DNA of 64,000 bases, from NCBI GenBank assembly GCA_000727475.1, contig KL647291.1, forward strand, positions 1,415,148 to 1,479,147. The letters are read 5' to 3'. This document shows positions 1 to 13,800 of the stretch, one piece after another. Each line of letters opens with the position of its first letter. The stretch's first letter is position 1. A program made the position numbers and the translations under genes. The notes under the pieces were generated by a model that was not told the origin of the DNA, did not search any database, and worked only from the letters and a program-made list of their open reading frames with translations. This DNA comes from Sarcocystis neurona (lineage: Eukaryota > Apicomplexa > Conoidasida > Eucoccidiorida > Sarcocystidae).

Positions 1-1210
1 TGCAGACGTCATCCACCTACTTACATCCACGTGTGTAGTGGGTACCTACACTCAATTACACATGCTGATGTAAGCGGGTAGATACATATATGCATATACA
101 AATACATATATATGCAAGCACGTATACATCAACATGTAGGGGTATTATACATATACACACATTCAAGTTTAATACTGCACACACTCCCTACATATGACTG
201 CATATATACATATATATACCTACAGACACCTACTTTTGTGTGTGCATGTGTGTGGGTACGTGTGCATGTATGTGAAAGAGAATGATCATCAGATGTAGAC
301 TTGTTCGTATAAACGTCAGTGTAGGCAGCTTATCAATATGAAAACTTGAGCAGCGTGTATGTGGTCTCCGATTCTACAGTGAAATCTGCTAACGCACAGA
401 CTGTCACAGATCCTGTGGATATCCAAGAACAATAATACTGCGCGCCACCTGCACACGCGGCTCATATGTTTTGATGGGTGGGCCTTCCGCATAGAAGGTC
501 CGCCTTCGTCTGGAGTGTATTTCTAAAATCAGTTTTTGATAAAATTAGGGCTCCCGATTATTTTCGTGTATCGCTGTTGACTGAAGAAAGTTTTCCTTCC
601 ATCAAGTCGTGAGCTCTGATGCATGTTCCACGCATGGTGGTCACCCCGTGCAGGTTCCTCTAGAACCATTAGTGCTTCGCATATCAAACGGTTCACACAC
701 AACTGCTGGCACGGGTGCGTTTGTGCGACCTGTGCAGATGTACTTGCTTCCCTCTGACTTAGCAGAAACATACTTCTCCCCATATGTATACTTGTGCAGG
801 CATCGATAGACGCGACACCGCAAACGAATCCGTAGGTCTGCTGTTGCCGCTGCAAATTTTAACGGTACCTTTTTTGGTGGAGTACCACAAGTACGGGCAG
901 AACAATGCTGCTCTGCCTCTTGTCAATTCAGAAAACAGCTATCCTCGTTGTCATCTCTCTCTTCATTAAAAACAGTGTCACAGTAACTGAAGCTGCCCTG
1001 GGGGCACGCCGCCTCCTGGCGGCAGTCTGTGCTTCTCTCGCAACGGAAAAACACCCACGGGCTATTCGGTCGACGTGCGTCCCCGCACGTGTTCATCCAG
1101 CGGCCAGCCCCACACACCCACCTACACGTACACCTAGAATATGTACCCGTACGTACCATGTAGCACGTACACACAAACATATATTTAGTGCGTCTGGTCG
1201 TATGCAGGAA

Positions 1211-1211
1211 C

Positions 1212-1245
<34 letters not shown>

Positions 1246-1246
1246 T
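1211..1246. repeat. AT dinucleotide microsatellite
   Basis: CATATACATA followed by an uninterrupted run of about 30 bases of alternating T and A. Confidence 0.9.
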
Positions 1247-3867
1247 ACACAAATTGACATATTCAGTGCGTCTAATTATGTGTATACTATACATATATAT
1301 ATAATATACACATGTACATATATGTAGTGCGTAGTTGGCATATAATTAAACAAATACGCATATGTACATACATTTGTATACACGCATCTGTAGACACTTC
1401 ACAGGTGGCATCTGCATACAAGGAGACCGACGTATACCTCTATAGTATATACACACATACACACACATCTCCCACAGGTGGCACATAGATATGTATCTGA
1501 AGTATCGTTGCGGCTTGCTCTGTGCGAGGGGAAGGGGGGTAAGTCCAGTTCCAGAGGAAACGGGTAGCTGGCGTATGGGGCAACAAGAACGCTCGCCATG
1601 CAATGCAGCAGGAAAACGCACGACGATAGAAAGGGTGACAAGAAAGCATGAGCAGTTCCAGATACGTGGGTTGTCGCCTGTTTTCACACGCTTGCTTCCT
1701 TGGCGCAAGCGCGGGTAATACGCCGCCTCTCCGCGACAAAACGCCGGGGTGCAGGCGTCCGTGTGGAGGCGAGAGAAAAAAAGAAGCGGGGGGCCGGCAC
1801 CCGTGTGTGAAGGCAAGTCGCCAACAACGCGCGCCTGCGCACGGAAGGGGTGTTTTAGAGCTGCCACATAGCGACTGATCTAACAACATGTATGTAGTGT
1901 ATAGTTGGCATATACATATATTCGTATAGACGTATGTGTAGACACTACACAGCTGAAGGGGCTTGGGCGGGATGGAGGAGAGGACCCAACAAACGACGAA
2001 GTGACGTGTCGGACAACCGACGTCCGCGTATACGAGTATTCTGCTGATGCATGCGCGCAGTTATAAACAAGAGGTCTCCAGACGAAAATGAATATGAAAA
2101 AAACTCGTAAACATGTAGGGGTGGGGGGTTGCTGTGGGCACGTCGACCTGCGGCCGCCCCCCCCCCCCCCCCGCCTCGCAAGAACGGCGCCGCTCCTCCC
2201 GGTCACCGAAAAGTTTTGCCACCAACGTTCACGCACGTTGTACACCGCGATGTGTACACGTGCACACTGATGCTTCCCTACGTTTGCAGATTCATATATA
2301 TATACACATACATATGTACAGGGATTCATATGTGCATAGAATAGCGTGTGTCCACACACGTACATATATATATATATACATATATATGCACAGGAAGATA
2401 TATATACACGCACGCAAGCATACATACATATATATGTATATATATACATATGCGTACACGTATGTCCGCATACGTATGGTTGCTTGGGCTTCGAGGTTGT
2501 CTTATCGAGGACTTGAGAGAATCTGCAATTCTCTGCCTACATTCCACGCTCTCCGAACACGCCGCTCGCGCCGCAGCAAAGCTGGCGCCGGTACATGAAG
2601 AGCCTTCAGCACGTGCCTGTGAGTCTCCCTCTATACGCGTATCTACATATATACACACATATATGTGTCCATATATAAAAATGCGTACGCGAACATCGTT
2701 TTATATACAAATGCATATATCCAGATTATTCGCGTCTCGGCGGAGACGTACACGAGATTATCGCGTGTATATATGAAAATATACACTGATACATATATAT
2801 ATATATATGTGGTGATACGCCCTTCGGCAGGAGTACGCATATATACATGTATATTTGTGTTTAGATGACTGCGTATAGATGTCTACACGCTGAGGAGTCT
2901 GAAAAACACGAAGCAGCAGCAGCAGGTCCGGTGCGTGGTGTCTCTCCTCTGGCAGACAAGACGAGGCTGCTGCAGCAGCAGGCCCGCGTCTGCCGGTTCC
3001 CCCCCTCCCCCTCCCGCTACTGTCGCCGCCGACATTACGTAAAAGGGCGCAGCCGCCGTAGCGAACTCCCCCCCACACACGCGTGGAGAGCGACACACAC
3101 AGCAGCAGCTGCACAAAGAAAGACAGCAGCACCACCTGCAGCCGCACCGACATCACTTGCGCCTTTTTAACAGCGAGCGGAAGAGAGCGCAGCAGTGATA
3201 CCAGCGGGATACCTCCATCTTCTTGGTCTGCAGAGCGACACAGCTGCAGCAGCAGTTCTTCCTCTCTTCCTTCAGCGCCGCCTGCACATCACACAGAAAC
3301 AGCAGCAGACAGTCCCCGCCTACATCCACGACCACCTCACCAGGCAGCCACGTACACACCCCTACACAGGCACACGCGTATCCACACACACGCACACAGA
3401 CGTCCAGACGTGCATATATATACAGATATATAGAGAGAGATACATAGATAGACTGATATAATATCTATTCATCGTGAGCTATACATATATGTATACCGTA
3501 TATACACATATATGTATCGTTCCATACTTTGTACACCCACATAAGCATCTGTCTATTTATGTACCTACATATATATGTATCTGTATACCTATGTATACGT
3601 GTCGATCTATACTATCTATCTACATATACATATGTATATATATGTATATGTATCGATCTATACTACGTACATCCACATATGCATATATATATGTGTATAC
3701 ATATACATATATATACATATATACACGTTGAGAAGACAGACAGAGAGAAGTAGTACGGCACGCACAGATGAAAAACGAATGTGGCCTGCCTCGAGAAGCA
3801 TCGGTACGCGTGTGTACAGACAGTCGCTGCCCCCAGGTCGGCTCTGTCACGTTCGTTTCTTCTTCTT

Positions 3868-4509
3868 CTGCGGCAGCAGCGGCAGTAGCAGCAGCAATGT
3901 GGCACCAGCGGCACATCGGAAGATGGCGACAGTCCCAGCGGGACATGGTGCGGCACCAGCAACATGTCGGGAAGCAACAGCAGCAGCAGAGCTTGTGAGC
4001 GACGAAGCACCTAGCAGCCCAAGAAGTGCACCAGCAGCCGCACAGCACCGTGTGTATCAGCAGCAGTAGCGGCAACAAATGCAACGGCAGCAGCAGCAAC
4101 ACAAGCAGGGGAGCCACGTTCCATCGCGGAGCAGCAGCAGGAACAGAACACACACGGCAGGAGTCCTGATGCCTACCAGTAGAGGCCGGGTCTCACAAAT
4201 CTCAAGAAAGCGACACGCCACCGCCATCAGCTCCAGCAGCAGCAGCAGACGAAACGCAGCACAGCCTTACTGGCCCGTGTGCTGCGCGTGTTCCAGAAGC
4301 AGCTGCTGTAGTGTCATCGACGGCAACAACAGCAGCAGCAGCTGCGACTCAAAGTGGTGACGGTAGGTGCTCGCACAGGCGGCACCAGCAGCAGCAGATG
4401 ACGAAGTACGAACGAAGGCGGCAGCAGCGGCAGCAACAGCCTGACGCGACGCGGCAGCAGAGAAGCAGTCGTCGCACCGACATCGGCAGCAGTGTAGAAT
4501 TCGTGGCAC
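3868..4509 (+). repeat. CAG-rich block, 3' flank of giant gene
   Basis: Imperfect (CAG)n interrupted by short unique sequence on the plus strand, beginning immediately past the stop codon of exon 10 on the opposite strand. All frames are open because CAG, AGC and GCA contain no stop. Confidence 0.8.
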
Positions 4510-4835
4510 TTACTGTCGTTCCTTCTTGCGCGGACGTCCCACTGCGGCGTGTGTCTCCTGCTGCTGCTGATGCGACCCGTCACTCCGGTGCCGCTGCTGC
4601 AGCAACTGCTGACCGAGAATCAGCTGCTGCTCTTGATGCTGCGTCGATGCGCCGTGTGCCCGTTGTTGCTGCTGCAGCAGAGCCTTCTGCTGCTTCTTCT
4701 CTCTTCGCTCTCTCTGCTGCTGCTCCTTCTTGCGAAATTTTATCGTACAAAACCAACAGAACCAATCGCAGTCCGCAGGAGGAGGATGCTCGTCATCGTA
4801 GCCCGAGCAGGCCCAGTGATACCACCGTTCGCAGC
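4510..4835 (-). CDS. Exon 10: second half of TAF3-like PHD finger and basic tail
   Basis: Acceptor GCTGCTGCTGCAG, two leading bases completing Ser, then C-E-R-W-Y-H-W-A-C-S-G-Y-D-D ... C-D-W-F-C-W-F-C followed by the basic tail T-I-K-F-R-K-K and later G-R-P-R-K-K-E-R-Q before TAA at 4512-4510. Joined to exon 9, the finger reads C-P-I-C ... W-V-G-C-D-S-C-E-R-W-Y-H-W-A-C ... W-F-C-W-F-C, which closely follows the TAF3 C-terminal PHD (GCDDCDDWYHWPC) including a basic segment behind it. The Trp in W-V-G-C-D and in R-W-Y-H-W are where H3K4me3-reading fingers place their cage. Binding is inferred, not shown. Confidence 0.85.
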
Positions 4836-7800
4836 CTGCAGCAGCAGCAGCGTCAGCGACAAAACACAGCAGCAGAGCAGTCCCAGCAGCCGTGAAGTCA
4901 CCGCAGCACATCAGCAGCAGCAACAGCAAAGAAGTAGCAGCAGCAAAGAAGCAGCAGAGCAGTGCAATCCCAGCAGCAGTGGCAGCCGCAAAGAAGCAGC
5001 AGGAGCAAAGAAGCAGCAGGAGCAAACAAGCAGCAGGACAAAGAGGCAGCAGCAGCGAAGAAGCGGCAGCACCGCGGTCCCAGCAGCACACCAGCAGCAG
5101 CAGTTGCAGCAACCCAACAAGAGCAGCACAACACTCGCAGCACCAGCGGGAAGCTGCGTAGAAGAAGCAGGGGGAGCCGAAGAGCAGAGGCAGCGCAGCA
5201 GGAGGACAGCAACTTCAGCAGAAGACGCGCAGCAGCAGCGGCACCAGCAGAATAGCCAAGCGGATACAACTGAGGACAGCACAGACGAGGAGCAGCAGCA
5301 ACTGCAGCAGTCGGCGGTGCAGGAGCAGCCCAAGAGAGAAGCAGACCACCAGCAGCAGCGACACCAGAAGCTCGGCGTCTGGCGTCCGTACAACAGCAGC
5401 ACGATCACGAACAGCAGCAGACGCATCAGCAGCAGTCGCAGCACAGGTCAGAAGGCGCAAGGTTGCACGTGGAAAGCTGCGTCAGCACTTCTTCTTCTGC
5501 AGCAGCAGCAGCACTTCTGCAGGAGCTGCGTCTCTTCCGTATCAGCACAGACAGACAGAAAGCGTGTGAGATCGTGAGAGGACGGAGACGGCAAAACAGG
5601 ACAAAAGAGGGACGACCCTCCGGGACAGGGAGGAACGGAGACAGCGGGAGACTGAGAATGACCGGACGCTGACAGATGAGAGACAGCCAGACATACACAG
5701 AGGAACAGAGAGAGACGCACACAGTGAAGACAGCCACAGAGACAAACGCAGAGATACACACACAGGTCGATCCAGAGGGAGACACAGCGAGACAGAGACG
5801 GAGATAGACAGACAAAGAAAAGATATACGCACACCTACATCCGTATCCACATCCACACACACATGTCGAAAGACGGAGAAAGAAACGAGAAGCAAGAACG
5901 CACACAGAGAGAGGGACGGCAGGAGAGAGGAGGGCAGACACACAGCAAGAGAGACAGAGGGACCGACAGGAAGGACATGCACCAAGAGAGAGAGGAAGAG
6001 AAAGGCTTTTTTCGATTCTTACTGTCGCATCCAACCCACGCCAGTCCATCGCCGGGGCCGCCGTCGGGAAGTTCGTTGTACATGCCCTTGCAGATGGGGC
6101 AAAAGATTGGCTGCTTCTCGCCTTGAACGTGCCCCGGAGGGCCCGTCTGCAGCTGCTGCATGATCAGAGCTGCTGCTATTTCTTCGTTAGCGTCGTCTTC
6201 CGCTGCTGCTGCCTGCAGCGCTCCGGCCTGCGCTACGGCGAGCGACGCGGCCGCGCTGATGCCTCGGTACCAGCTTTCACTAGCCAGCAGCGCCCCTGCT
6301 GCTGCTGCTGCTGTGGGCAGCGGCACCAGCAGCACCGCCGATTCTTCTTCCTCTTGCGTGTCTGCTCCGGCTGATGCAGCTCCCCCTGACACGGCACCCG
6401 CAGCTGCTCCAGCCGAAGGCGGTGCTTCTTCCCCTGTTGCCGGTGGTGCTGCAGCTGCTGCTGTGACTTCGGAGGAATCGGCGACTCGCCCGCCAGATGG
6501 GGAGACCGCGCCCAGCGCGCAGGTTGCTGCAGAGGAGCCAGACGACGAAGCAGCAGCCGAAGAAGCGGCAGCAGACGCGGCAGCTGCCACACCAGGAAAA
6601 GACGAAGAAGCCGCAGCTGAGTCACACGAAACGCCACGAAACGATGTACCGCCTTCCCTATTTGCGGAAGGAAGCCGAAGTTCAGCGTCCGACTTCTCCA
6701 CGGTTCCTCCTGCTGCTGTCTGGTACCCTGGACCGGCAGTTGCTGCTGTTCTCGCTCCTGCCGCCGCTTGTGCAGCTCCTGCTCCGGATACGTTCTCCTG
6801 CGGCTGGCCACGCCGCTCTTCTTCTTGAGCAGCCGCAGCTGCAGGACTAGTACTGCCCCGCCGCGCCTCAGTGGCTGATCCTACTACGCGAGCGCTTTGC
6901 TGCTGCTGACCCTGCTGCTGCTGCTTCTTCACGTGTTCGTCACTGTCACCCACGTGAGTAGTTTGATGACGTGCTGTCGTTGCTGCTCCTGCCGCTCTCC
7001 CTGCTGAGCCAGTTCCAGCCCCGCCCCATTCTCCTCCTTCCGCTACCCCATTCTCCTCCCACGAGTTCCTCGACATTTCTGAAGCTGCTGCCGATCTCTC
7101 CTCCGCATTTCCGTTCCTGTCCCGGCACTGCTGCGGCTGTTGTTGTTGCTGTTCCTGCTGCTGCTGGGGATGCTGCTGCTGCTGCTGCTGCTCAGCGTGT
7201 GTGGGGAAGTGCGCGGAGGCGGAGAGCACGTGGCGGGGCGACCAGGTCAAGTGGGCAGCATCTAACATGCGGCCTGCTGCCGGCCGTGCTGCCGCAGCAG
7301 CCCCAGCATATTTGCTGCTGCCTGCTGATTCGTATCCGCCTATGCCTCTGCTGCTGCCTTCTTCCTGCTGCTGCCACCCTCGAACCGCCCGCTTCGAACT
7401 GCAGCTGCCAGTGCCGCTGTCGCCCGCGGCCAAGTTGCCTTCTGCGGCGAACGCTGTGGACAAAGACGAAGAAGAGGAGAAACCGCCCGGCAGATACACA
7501 CCAGCAGCCCGTGCGACCGCTGCCGACTCCACGGGGTGTGCAGTCTCGGCGACGCTTCCTCCCCGCAGACGTCTCACCCTCGTCGTCGTCGGCGGCAGTG
7601 CAAACGACCGCACCAAATACTCTTGCTGCTGTTCCTGCTGCTCCTCCTCCTCGTCCACTCGAGAGGGGCGCTGCAGCTGCTGCTGCTCCTGCTGCTGCTG
7701 CAGCTGCAGAGGGCCTCGAGCCGGCAGCCCGTTGGCAAGTTCAGTTCGCGTTTCAACGCCCGCTGCTGCTGCAGCGAGGCCGGTGGACACGCTCCACAAC

Positions 7801-10800
7801 TCTACGCCGGCACCAGGAGTTCCGACAGCAGCAGCAGCAGCAGCGTCGGCAGCACCAGCAGCCGCCGCATCCACACGTCGCTCCTCTTCCCTGTTTGCTT
7901 CACCGTAGCTGCTTCGCCGTTGCTTCTTTGTAGGCGGGGGAAAAGCTTCCCCTGCTTCCGCTGCTCTGTGTGAAAGGGGCGTTGCTGGGGCTCCTCCGGC
8001 TTCGTGCGCTGCCAGAGCACCACCGTCGTCTTCGTCCACAGCAGCGTCTAGCGCCGCAGCAGCAGCACCGTGTGGGGTGCTCTTCGGGTGTCTGTACGCC
8101 TCATCTCCCCTATACAAAACGTCGAAAACAGAGACGGTGGCCGAGATCAACTCGCGCTGCTCTTCCACATGCAGAGGACTCGGCGGCCCTGGAGTCAGGA
8201 ACAGCATATAACTAAGTGCTTCTACTTCTTCTTCCTCGGCTTCAGCCAGCTGCGCCTCTTGCTCTTCTGCTGCTGCTGTCCGCATCTTCTCCTCTTTCGC
8301 TCCTCCTCCTCCTCCTCCTTTTGCTGCTCCGTTTGACTGTCCTTGCCCCTTGGCAGCACCAACAAGCAGCGACTCTTCTTCACCTGCTGCTGGGGGTCGC
8401 TGCTTCACCAGGCGGCTGCTTCTTGCCCGGCTCTCGTCCTGCCGCTGCCGCTCCTGCTGCAATCTTGACTGCTGCTCCTGCTTCTCCTCCTCTTGCTGTT
8501 GTGTCTGCTCTCTTCTCTGCAGTCCCGCGGGGCCTTCTCCCTTGCTTCCTCTGCGTGCAGCGACTGTTTGTAGCCCGTCTTCACCTGCCTCTGCTGGTGG
8601 AGCCGCGTCTGGAGCCGCCGCTGGTGGACTTGAGGACTGCTGCCGTCCAGGCCTCTGCTGCACCGCAGTCTCTCTCTCTCCTGCCTGCTGCTGCTGCCGC
8701 ATCTGCTTCACTGATCCATCCGACGCAGCGCTGCTTCTCTCCTCGCTGGTGTCGCTCTGCTGTACGCGCAGCGCTTCCTCTGCAGCATCTGCTGACTCCA
8801 CCTTCACACCTCGACACTTCACGCCCTGCTGCTCTTCGTGCTGCTGTCCATCCTGCTGCTGTTCTCGCTGCTGCTGCGGCCCTGCTGCCGGCTCACCGCT
8901 GTGAAGCACATCTCTCGGATGCAGTGCCCGGCGCTCCGACGGTGCGGCAGCGGCAGCAACCCCCAGTCTCGCCTGGCCAGCAGGACGGCGAGGAGTAGTT
9001 GCTGCTGCAACAGCGGCGGCGGCTGTGCGTCGGCGCTGCTGTTGTTGCTGCAGCTGCTGCTGTTGCGCTTTCTCCTTTTCCTTCAAAGCTGCTGCATGCA
9101 CAGGAGGGCGACCGTGGCGTGGCTTTGCTGTCGCTCCTGCACTGCTGCTGCTGCGAGCTGCTGCGGCCTCTGCGGCAGCGGCACCGGACGCATGCAGCAG
9201 CAGCATCCGGGGCATCGGAGCCGGCGGCGGCCGCTCCAGCCAAAATCCAGATAAATACAAACGCTGCAAAACCACAAGCAGGCAGGGACAGAGGCAACAA
9301 CAACACTTCAGCAGGAACGGCAGGAACAGCAGAGGTATGTAGCAGCAGCAGCAGCGCTGGCGCACCGCATCAGCGTCCCGTGAAGAAGCAGCCGCAGCAG
9401 TAGCGACGTGCAGAGACGCGTCAGCAATCGCAGCAGCGACCAACAGCACACGGGCATACAGCAACGGCACCAGTAGTAGCGTCACAATTCCCAGAGAGGG
9501 AGTACGAGACAAGGAGAGGAAGAACCAAAGTGGAGAAGCCAAACAAATGCTGCAAGTACGGAGCATTCCCGGAAGGAGGGCGTGCAGCAGCATTTGCAGT
9601 AGGGGAGCTGGAAACGCAGGACGATAAGGAGGAACAGCAGGACGGAGTCCTGGCAGCAGAAGGAGCTTCTGCTGCTGGTTCCCGACCGCGCAGCCCTTGC
9701 CACACCCGCAGCAGCACAGAAGGTACGACACAAGGCAGCATCAGCGCCAGTCTCAGTCTCTGCAGCAGCCTCCTCAGAATAACCAGAAGCGGCCGCCGTA
9801 GCAGCAGCCGCGGTCGCGGCAGCCTGTCCACGGTCTAGACGAACGAAGCAGCAGCAGCGCGTGTGAAGACGGGCAGCGCCACCAGCAACAGATGCTCCGG
9901 CAGCAGTCGCAGCAGCAATAGCAGTAGCAGCAGAGGCCCTCGTCCCAGCGCTCTAAGCAGCAGCCGCAGTCGAACATCTCGGTGCACCAGCAGCTCTAGC
10001 AGCGGCAGCAGCAGCGGACCACACAGGAGCACCACTAGCAGCAGGAGAAGCAACGCCGCAAGCTGTACCCGCGGGCACAGCCACCACACCAGAAACAGCA
10101 GCAGGGGCCGTCACAACAGGAAACCCCCAGTGGCGGCAGCGCATTCTCCATCGCAGCAGCAGCAGCAGCCGAAGAAGGACACGCAGCAGCAGAAGCAGCA
10201 CATGTCCAGGCGGGAAACCAGGAAAAACAAAGCCGGAAGAGGGGCGTACGCGTATTGCGTCGAGCGGCTGGGAGATGAGGAGCCGCAGAGGGTCGCAGAA
10301 ACGGTTGATGTCCCACGCGTCCCTGCGATGTTGGGGCAGGGGCATGCAAAGTTCTCCGAAGGAGGGGCGCATGCGGAGCAGCAGCGGCTGCAGCTCGTTC
10401 CTCTGAGCCGCTGCGGAGGACTGCTGTGGCGGGCAGACGAGTGCGAGCAGCTTCGTCAACGCGTCGTGCTGTTGCTGCTGCTGTTTCTCTCCCGTGTGGA
10501 AGAGCACCTGCTGCGGTGTCTGCTCCTCCTCTTCCTCCTGCCCCGGCTCCTGCTGCTGCTGTGGTTGCTTTGGCTGTTGCGGCGGCTGCCGCAGCGGCGG
10601 AGAAGGCGACGCACGCGGCGTTGTCGAAGTGGACGGGCTGGCACTGCTGCTGCTTCCCCCGCCGCCTGGAACCGCTGACGCGCCGCTGCTGCTGCTGCTG
10701 CTCGTACGGAGCAGCTGTTGTTGCTGCTGCGGGTCACCCTCCGCGGAAGACAGCAACTGCTGTGGGAAAACCTGCTGCTGGTACAACTTCTTCTGTATCA

Positions 10801-13800
10801 GAGCAGTATGATCCAGACAGTACGCGCGATGCACCTGGTGCTCCTGCGCTTTGCGCTGCACTTCCATCCGACACCCCAGCAGCCGTCCGCAACTCACGTG
10901 GAAGCTGGAGCAGCACCCGCAGAACAGTCACAGCACCAGCACAACAGAATAGTAGCAGCAGCCGCAATAGCATCAGCAGCAGCAGCATCCGCACAGACGG
11001 CATCAGCAGCAGCGAAAAAGAATAAACGGCAGCAGCAGGGGCAAATCAGAGCCACCTGCAGCGTAACAGAAAGACAGCAGCAGCAGCATCGGCACACCGG
11101 CGACAGCTGCAGCCACACAGAATTGGCAGCAGCAGCAGCAGCAGCAAAAAACAGCGACAGCAGCAGAAACCAAAGAGTAACAGCAACGGCAGCAGCAGCA
11201 GCAGCCAAGAGACGGGAGTAGCAGCAAAAGCAGCAGCACGGGCACGCAGTCGACGCCGACAGCAGAAAAAGGACCATTCTGGGAAGCAACGTCACGTGCA
11301 CGCGTCTGAGAAGCCAACACGACCGCGCGAGCAGCGGCTGTGCGACCGTTTGTAGAGTCTTTCGCCAGCCGCACAGATGCAGCAGCAGCAGTAATCGCGC
11401 ACGCATGTGAAAAGGAGAAGCAGCAGCATGCGCCTTTGCGCAGCTGCAGCATCCGCAACAGCGACGGGATGCACCTCTGCAGCAGCACCCACAGTCGCAG
11501 TCGCTCCGGCCCAGGCAACACCAGCAGCCCACCCCGCAGCGGCCGACAGCAGCAGCAGCAGAGGCAGCTGCAGCCGCGCTGACATCCTCTGCGCCTCCCA
11601 CCGCAGAGGCAGCGTCACGTACAGGCCTGGGAACAGCACCAGCAACAGCACTCCTCTCCAATGCCCGGGCGACAGCAGCAGCAGCAGCAACGCCAAGACG
11701 TACCTCGCAGAGCAGCGGAATCCGTTAAAGCAGCACGAAACTGTAGCTCCTTGCTGCGCGCAACAAGCAGCACCCCACACATGTAGACGCACATGGTCGC
11801 TGCCTTTCACAGCTCTGCGTCCCACATATATACGCACAAACTGCCCTCTCTCGTTAACCTGGAGTGCATCGAGGCACCCGACGTGTACATCGCAAGGGGA
11901 AGCAAGACTGGGGGGAAGCGACAGATGGATACACACATATAAAGAAATGCACCTGGAAACGAGAGCGACATACATATATATATATAAATATGTATATGAC
12001 ATCAAGAAGACGCGCGCTGGTCCGGCGGTATATATGAATCTACAGTCAACATGCTTGCAGACACTTTCGTAGACTCCAAATCTACGTTTGTCCAGATCCA
12101 TACCTATACACATGTATACACATATATACACATACGCACACGTACATACATACATACATACATATATACATCTACGCATATATATATATATATACGCAGA
12201 GAGAGACAGAGACGGAGACAGCGACACAGAGAGAGTACAGATACAGATGTACGTGTGACATACACGTGTGTACACACATGGTGGCACACATGCAGATACT
12301 CGCACACATGCCTACATACACACATGCATATACTCACATACGTATATTTACATATTCTAGAGACAGAGAAAGAGTATATATATATATGAGGTCGAGAAGA
12401 TTGTTAACTAGGCAAGGTTTTTCGAAGAGATACCTGCAGGTGGCAGTAGCAGCAGGTTTTCTCGAAAGCTGCCCGAGGAATGCTGCGTATGTGAGAAGCA
12501 GCAGACAGGGCAACGCGGCTGGGGACGAGCCACTCGGCGCAGAGCCAATGAACCCACTGCTGCCGGAGCTGCTGCAGCTGCTCCACAGACACTTCTTCCC
12601 CGCTGTTGCTGCTGCTGTTGCTGCAGGCAGCAGCTGCCAGCAGCGGAGGGTCGGAAGGGTGCGCCTGTGAAAGGGCCGCGTGCTGCTGCTGCTGTCGACT
12701 CGAGCCGCTGCTCTCCCACCTGCGGCGACAGGAAGACCAGCTGCAAAGACACTGCATGCATACATACATATATACATACATACGTACACACACGTATACA
12801 TATGAAGACATACACGCACATTTACATATATATGCATATATATGCATACACGCACACGCGCACATACACATGCATGCACACAAACATACATACATGTGCA
12901 TACATCTTCATATACATACCTACGCGTATGCTTAACGACACGCCTGCACGTGTACATACGCGCATGCAGACGTGCCTGGTAGCCAGAAGAAGAACAGTCG
13001 CTTACAAATAATCCCCACGTACGCACGCGCATATAGGGCAGATGCATCATCTATCCACACACACACACACAGACACACAAATACATAAATACGCACACAA
13101 ACGTATCCTTCTGGATACGCATAGATACAAGCATGCGCGCACGCATACGTAGGCGCGCGCGCCGATACAGAGAGCGGCGTGGCAGTGTCTCTGTGCGGGG
13201 GCCGTCGCTACGAAGCTCGACCGCTTAACAGCGCGCGCGCGTGTGTCAGACGTGACGACCCCCCCGCCCCTCCTGCGTCTCAGTCACACACACATACGCA
13301 CACAAACGCCGGTGGATGATGAAGCAGGAGGGCAGACCCTCAACCTGACGTGCATGCATCTCTCTTCCTCTCTTTTCTCTCCCTTCCTCTCTCCCCCTCC
13401 TTCGCTCTCTCTCACGCGCGCGCCCAGCCGCCCTCTCTTCTCCCCTTCTCTGCCTCTCTCGCGGTCCCCTCCCCTCCTCTCTTTTCGCGTCCCCTTCTCT
13501 GTTTTCCCCTCCCCTCCTCTTCTCTCTTCTCCCCCTCCCTCCCCTCGCCTCCTCTTCTCTCCTTTGCCTTCCCCTCCCCTTCTTCTCTCTCTTCTCTCCT
13601 CCCCTCCCCTTCTTCTCTCTCTTCTCCCCNNNNNNNNNNNNNNNNNNNNNNNNNNNNNNNNNNNNNNNNNNNNNNNNNNNNNNNNNNNNNNNNNNNNNNN
13701 NNNNNNNNNNNNNNNNNNNNNNNNNNNNNNNNNNNNNNNNNNNNNNNNNNNNNNNNNNNNNNNNNNNNNNNNNNNNNNNNNNNNNNNNNNNNNNNNNNNN

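Larger units (their letters stand above)
1..4509. other. Gene-free, microsatellite-rich left flank
   Basis: No ORF here has motif support. It is made of TATACA-type islands (about 60-240, 1190-1460, 2280-2480, 2640-2870 and 3400-3730), an uninterrupted AT run near 1215-1246, a C-run near 2157-2172, and from about 3860 a CAG-rich block on the plus strand that is the 3' flank of the giant gene. Short frames seen here are Tyr/Ile/His/Cys repeats read out of TATACA, or Gln/Ser/Ala out of CAG. Confidence 0.7.

Noticed and set aside
4549..5577. 342-aa plus-strand ORF
   Set aside because: Translation of a CAG array; its left end overlaps the PHD exon on the other strand.
6160..8998. Plus-strand ORFs of 220-320 aa opposite exon 9
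   Set aside because: Leu/Ala/Ser runs that mirror the minus-strand CAG-coded exon; no motifs.
10780..10904. KANSL2/INO80D-type zinc finger (C-x5-C-x16-C-x2-H)
   Set aside because: The same residues are better explained as the FHxxC...YCxxH ending of an extended PHD once the upstream exons are joined.
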